A model generated the notes under the pieces. The model did no database searches. It was not told where the DNA came from and saw only the letters and a list, made by a program, of their open reading frames with translations. This document shows positions 62,854 through 64,000 of a DNA stretch of 64,000 nt, piece after piece. This DNA is from Iodobacter fluviatilis (GTDB lineage: Bacteria; Pseudomonadota; Gammaproteobacteria; Burkholderiales; Chitinibacteraceae): positions 1,798,001 through 1,862,000 of the forward strand of contig NZ_UGHR01000001.1 of the NCBI RefSeq assembly GCF_900451195.1, read 5' to 3'. Position 1 is the first letter of the stretch; the number at the start of each line of letters is the position of its first letter. A program made the translations under genes and the position numbers.

Positions 62854-63477
62854 CTAAAAAAAGCCTGCCATTTTGATCAGGGACACAGCAATAGCCAGCA
62901 TCATAAAGCCAATCAGAATATCTAGAATCCGCCACGCTAATGGCTTATTAAACAGGTGGCTGAGCTTGCTGGAGCCATAGGCGAGCGAGAAAAACCAGAC
63001 AAATGAAAATCCGACCGCGCCGAGTACAAATAGAGGCCGTTCGGCAGGGGCTTGTTGTGCGCCAATGGAGCCAACCAAAACCACGGTATCAAGCAGGGCG
63101 TGAGGGTTGAGCAAAGAAAAAGCCAGCCCCGCCAGTATCACTTTGCCCGGTGTGGCAAAGGCGCGTTCACGATGATCATCACCTAGAACATCGGGGTGGA
63201 GTGCCTTCTTAAATGCATTGAAGCCGTACCAGAGTACAAAAACAGTGCCAAAAATGGCCATCCAGCGCTGCAAATCGGGCATGGTGTTGAGCGCATGCCC
63301 CATGCCGGCCACACCAATCGACATCAAAACTAAATCACAAAGAGAGCAAATCAGAGCGGTCAGAAATATGTGTTGTCTGGTTAGACCCTGTCTTAATACA
63401 AAAGTGTTTTGTGCGCCAATGGCCATGATTAGGCTGGCTGATAATGCTGCACCATTAAATACAGTTGATATGGTCAT
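62854..63477 (-). CDS. LysE/ArgO-family amino-acid exporter
   Basis: A 207-residue membrane protein with six helices. The pattern SLIMAIGAQNTFVLRQGL near the start and FSLLNPHALLDTVVLVGSIG in the middle is the LysE/ArgO signature. It likely exports lysine or arginine. No LysG/ArgP-type regulator gene is adjacent. Confidence 0.92.
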   Translation of the reverse strand: MTISTVFNGAALSASLIMAIGAQNTFVLRQGLTRQHIFLTALICSLCDLVLMSIGVAGMGHALNTMPDLQRWMAIFGTVFVLWYGFNAFKKALHPDVLGDDHRERAFATPGKVILAGLAFSLLNPHALLDTVVLVGSIGAQQAPAERPLFVLGAVGFSFVWFFSLAYGSSKLSHLFNKPLAWRILDILIGFMMLAIAVSLIKMAGFF

Positions 63478-63547
63478 CAGTGGGTCTTTTTTGAGAGGGC
63501 TAAAATAGTGAAGTCACCGACAATGTAAGGGATTCGTCTGCAAATGC

Positions 63548-63608
63548 CTAGGGTATGTTGACGTTTCATTCACGGCGCAATTGTGAATGAAACGTCAACA
63601 TACCCTAG
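63548..63608. repeat. Perfect 26-bp palindrome with 9-base loop
   Basis: The left arm 63548-63573 (beginning CTAGGGTATGTTGACG) is the exact reverse complement of the right arm 63583-63608, separated by GGCGCAATT. There is no T-run after it and it is longer than a normal terminator. Size and perfection suggest a small mobile palindromic element or the fused ends of one. It lies between lysE-like and tonB-like genes, which are divergently transcribed. Confidence 0.88.
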
Positions 63609-63703
63609 TTGTAAGTATTGCAAAATCTCTTGGTAGACAGGCTTTTTGTGCGGTGCAGAAATGTAAATATTGCTTGAAAGAAGAATTGTTCTCGTTTAAA
63701 GTG

Positions 63704-63718
63704 TGAGAATGATTATCA
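63704..63718 (+). promoter_or_regulatory. Fur box
   Basis: TGAGAATGATTATCA matches the 7-1-7 Fur consensus TGATAATNATTATCA at all but one position. It overlaps the start codon of the downstream TonB-like gene, a position at which bound Fur-Fe2+ would block transcription. Confidence 0.82.
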
Positions 63719-64000
63719 ATAGAACTCTCATTGTTGCGGTGGCTTTGCTCGGCCACTCTGCTCTGCTTTATGGCTTAACGACGATGTCAGTGCAGCCTGC
63801 AAAGCCGAAGCAGGTACTCATGCTGCTTGCGCCTGCACCCATTCCTATGGGAGAGGATGTTGTTAAGCAGCCTGAAAGTAAGCCCCAGGCCAAACCCCGC
63901 CCTGTGATCAAGCCGCAAACAGCAAAACCAGTGCTTGCTAAGACAGTGAGTAAAACGCCCGAAACGATAAAAGCACCCGAGCAGATGGCCGTCGGGCAGA
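63709..64000 (+). CDS. TonB-like energy transducer, 5' part
   Basis: A frame starting with ATG at 63709 runs off the right edge (97 complete codons visible). It has an N-terminal membrane helix (LIVAVALLGHSALLYGL) and then a Pro/Lys-rich spacer (KQPESKPQAKPRPVIKPQ; AKTVSKTPETIKAPE), as in TonB. The Fur box over its start implies iron repression. It would be a second TonB beside the one at 30463. The C-terminal domain is outside the window, so TonB versus a related Pro-rich protein is not fully settled. Confidence 0.68.
   Translation, partial: MIINRTLIVAVALLGHSALLYGLTTMSVQPAKPKQVLMLLAPAPIPMGEDVVKQPESKPQAKPRPVIKPQTAKPVLAKTVSKTPETIKAPEQMAVGQ

Noticed and set aside
1..64000. CRISPR arrays, tRNA or rRNA genes, integrase or phage modules
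   Set aside because: No regularly spaced repeats, no tRNA-like cloverleaf with CCA-type ends, and no integrase, transposase or capsid-type proteins were found by reading.

Overview
The window reads as chromosomal DNA of a motile, respiring Gram-negative betaproteobacterium. The best fit is a member of the Neisseriales (Chromobacteriaceae/Chitinibacteraceae type, for example Iodobacter-like). Reasons are the gene orders rnm-yciO-M50 protease-trpS and dapA-bamC, the flagellar set followed by a DUF2802 protein and a FlhB-C-like protein, and moderate GC. The genus is an inference from gene content; no rRNA or tRNA gene was seen.

Layout. (1) 1-9278: a glycan locus on the plus strand, made of a beta-propeller glycosidase-like tail, a PhyH-type dioxygenase, two methyltransferases, a WecE-like sugar aminotransferase and a giant multi-domain glycosyltransferase. 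(2) 9315-16675: a flagellar block (sigma-28 promoter, flagellin, flaG, fliD, fliS, fliT, DUF2802, fliK, FlhB-C-like). Position suggests that locus 1 makes and attaches the flagellin glycan. (3) 16680-26774: housekeeping genes (MFS and NSS transporters, cysM, rnm, yciO, M50 protease, trpS, small proteins, a crotonase-like enzyme). (4) 27356-32867: an outer-membrane TonB-dependent receptor behind a perfect FNR-type box, followed by tonB-exbB-exbD-exbD. (5) 33026-40690: a secreted M3 peptidase and a four-gene peptide ABC importer, which together suggest periplasmic peptide scavenging. (6) 40864-47673: a TrpX-like binding protein, a Tat-lipoprotein PhoD-like phosphatase, a cytochrome c'-like lipoprotein, a GNAT/FemAB-like protein, an oxidoreductase and creA. 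(7) 48134-55553: an N-acetylgalactosamine/galactosamine catabolic cluster agaR-agaZ-agaS-agaVWEF-agaA, interrupted by a dispersed repeat. (8) 55679-59589: srkA, repeats, a Lar-like zinc ribbon, bamC and dapA. (9) 60024-64000: a multi-PAS diguanylate cyclase, a LysE exporter, a perfect long palindrome, and the start of a second TonB gene under a Fur box.

The items most worth a second look are the flagellin with a textbook EF-hand loop beside a private glycosylation locus, an enlarged filament cap FliD, a tryptophanyl-tRNA synthetase with a four-cysteine Fe-S-type motif, a PhoD-like lipoprotein with a long Ala-rich insertion, and three kinds of structured repeats. One of these repeats is present as two inverted copies of about 220 bp flanking 5.2 kb of the aga region. 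No CRISPR array, transposase, integrase or complete prophage was seen.
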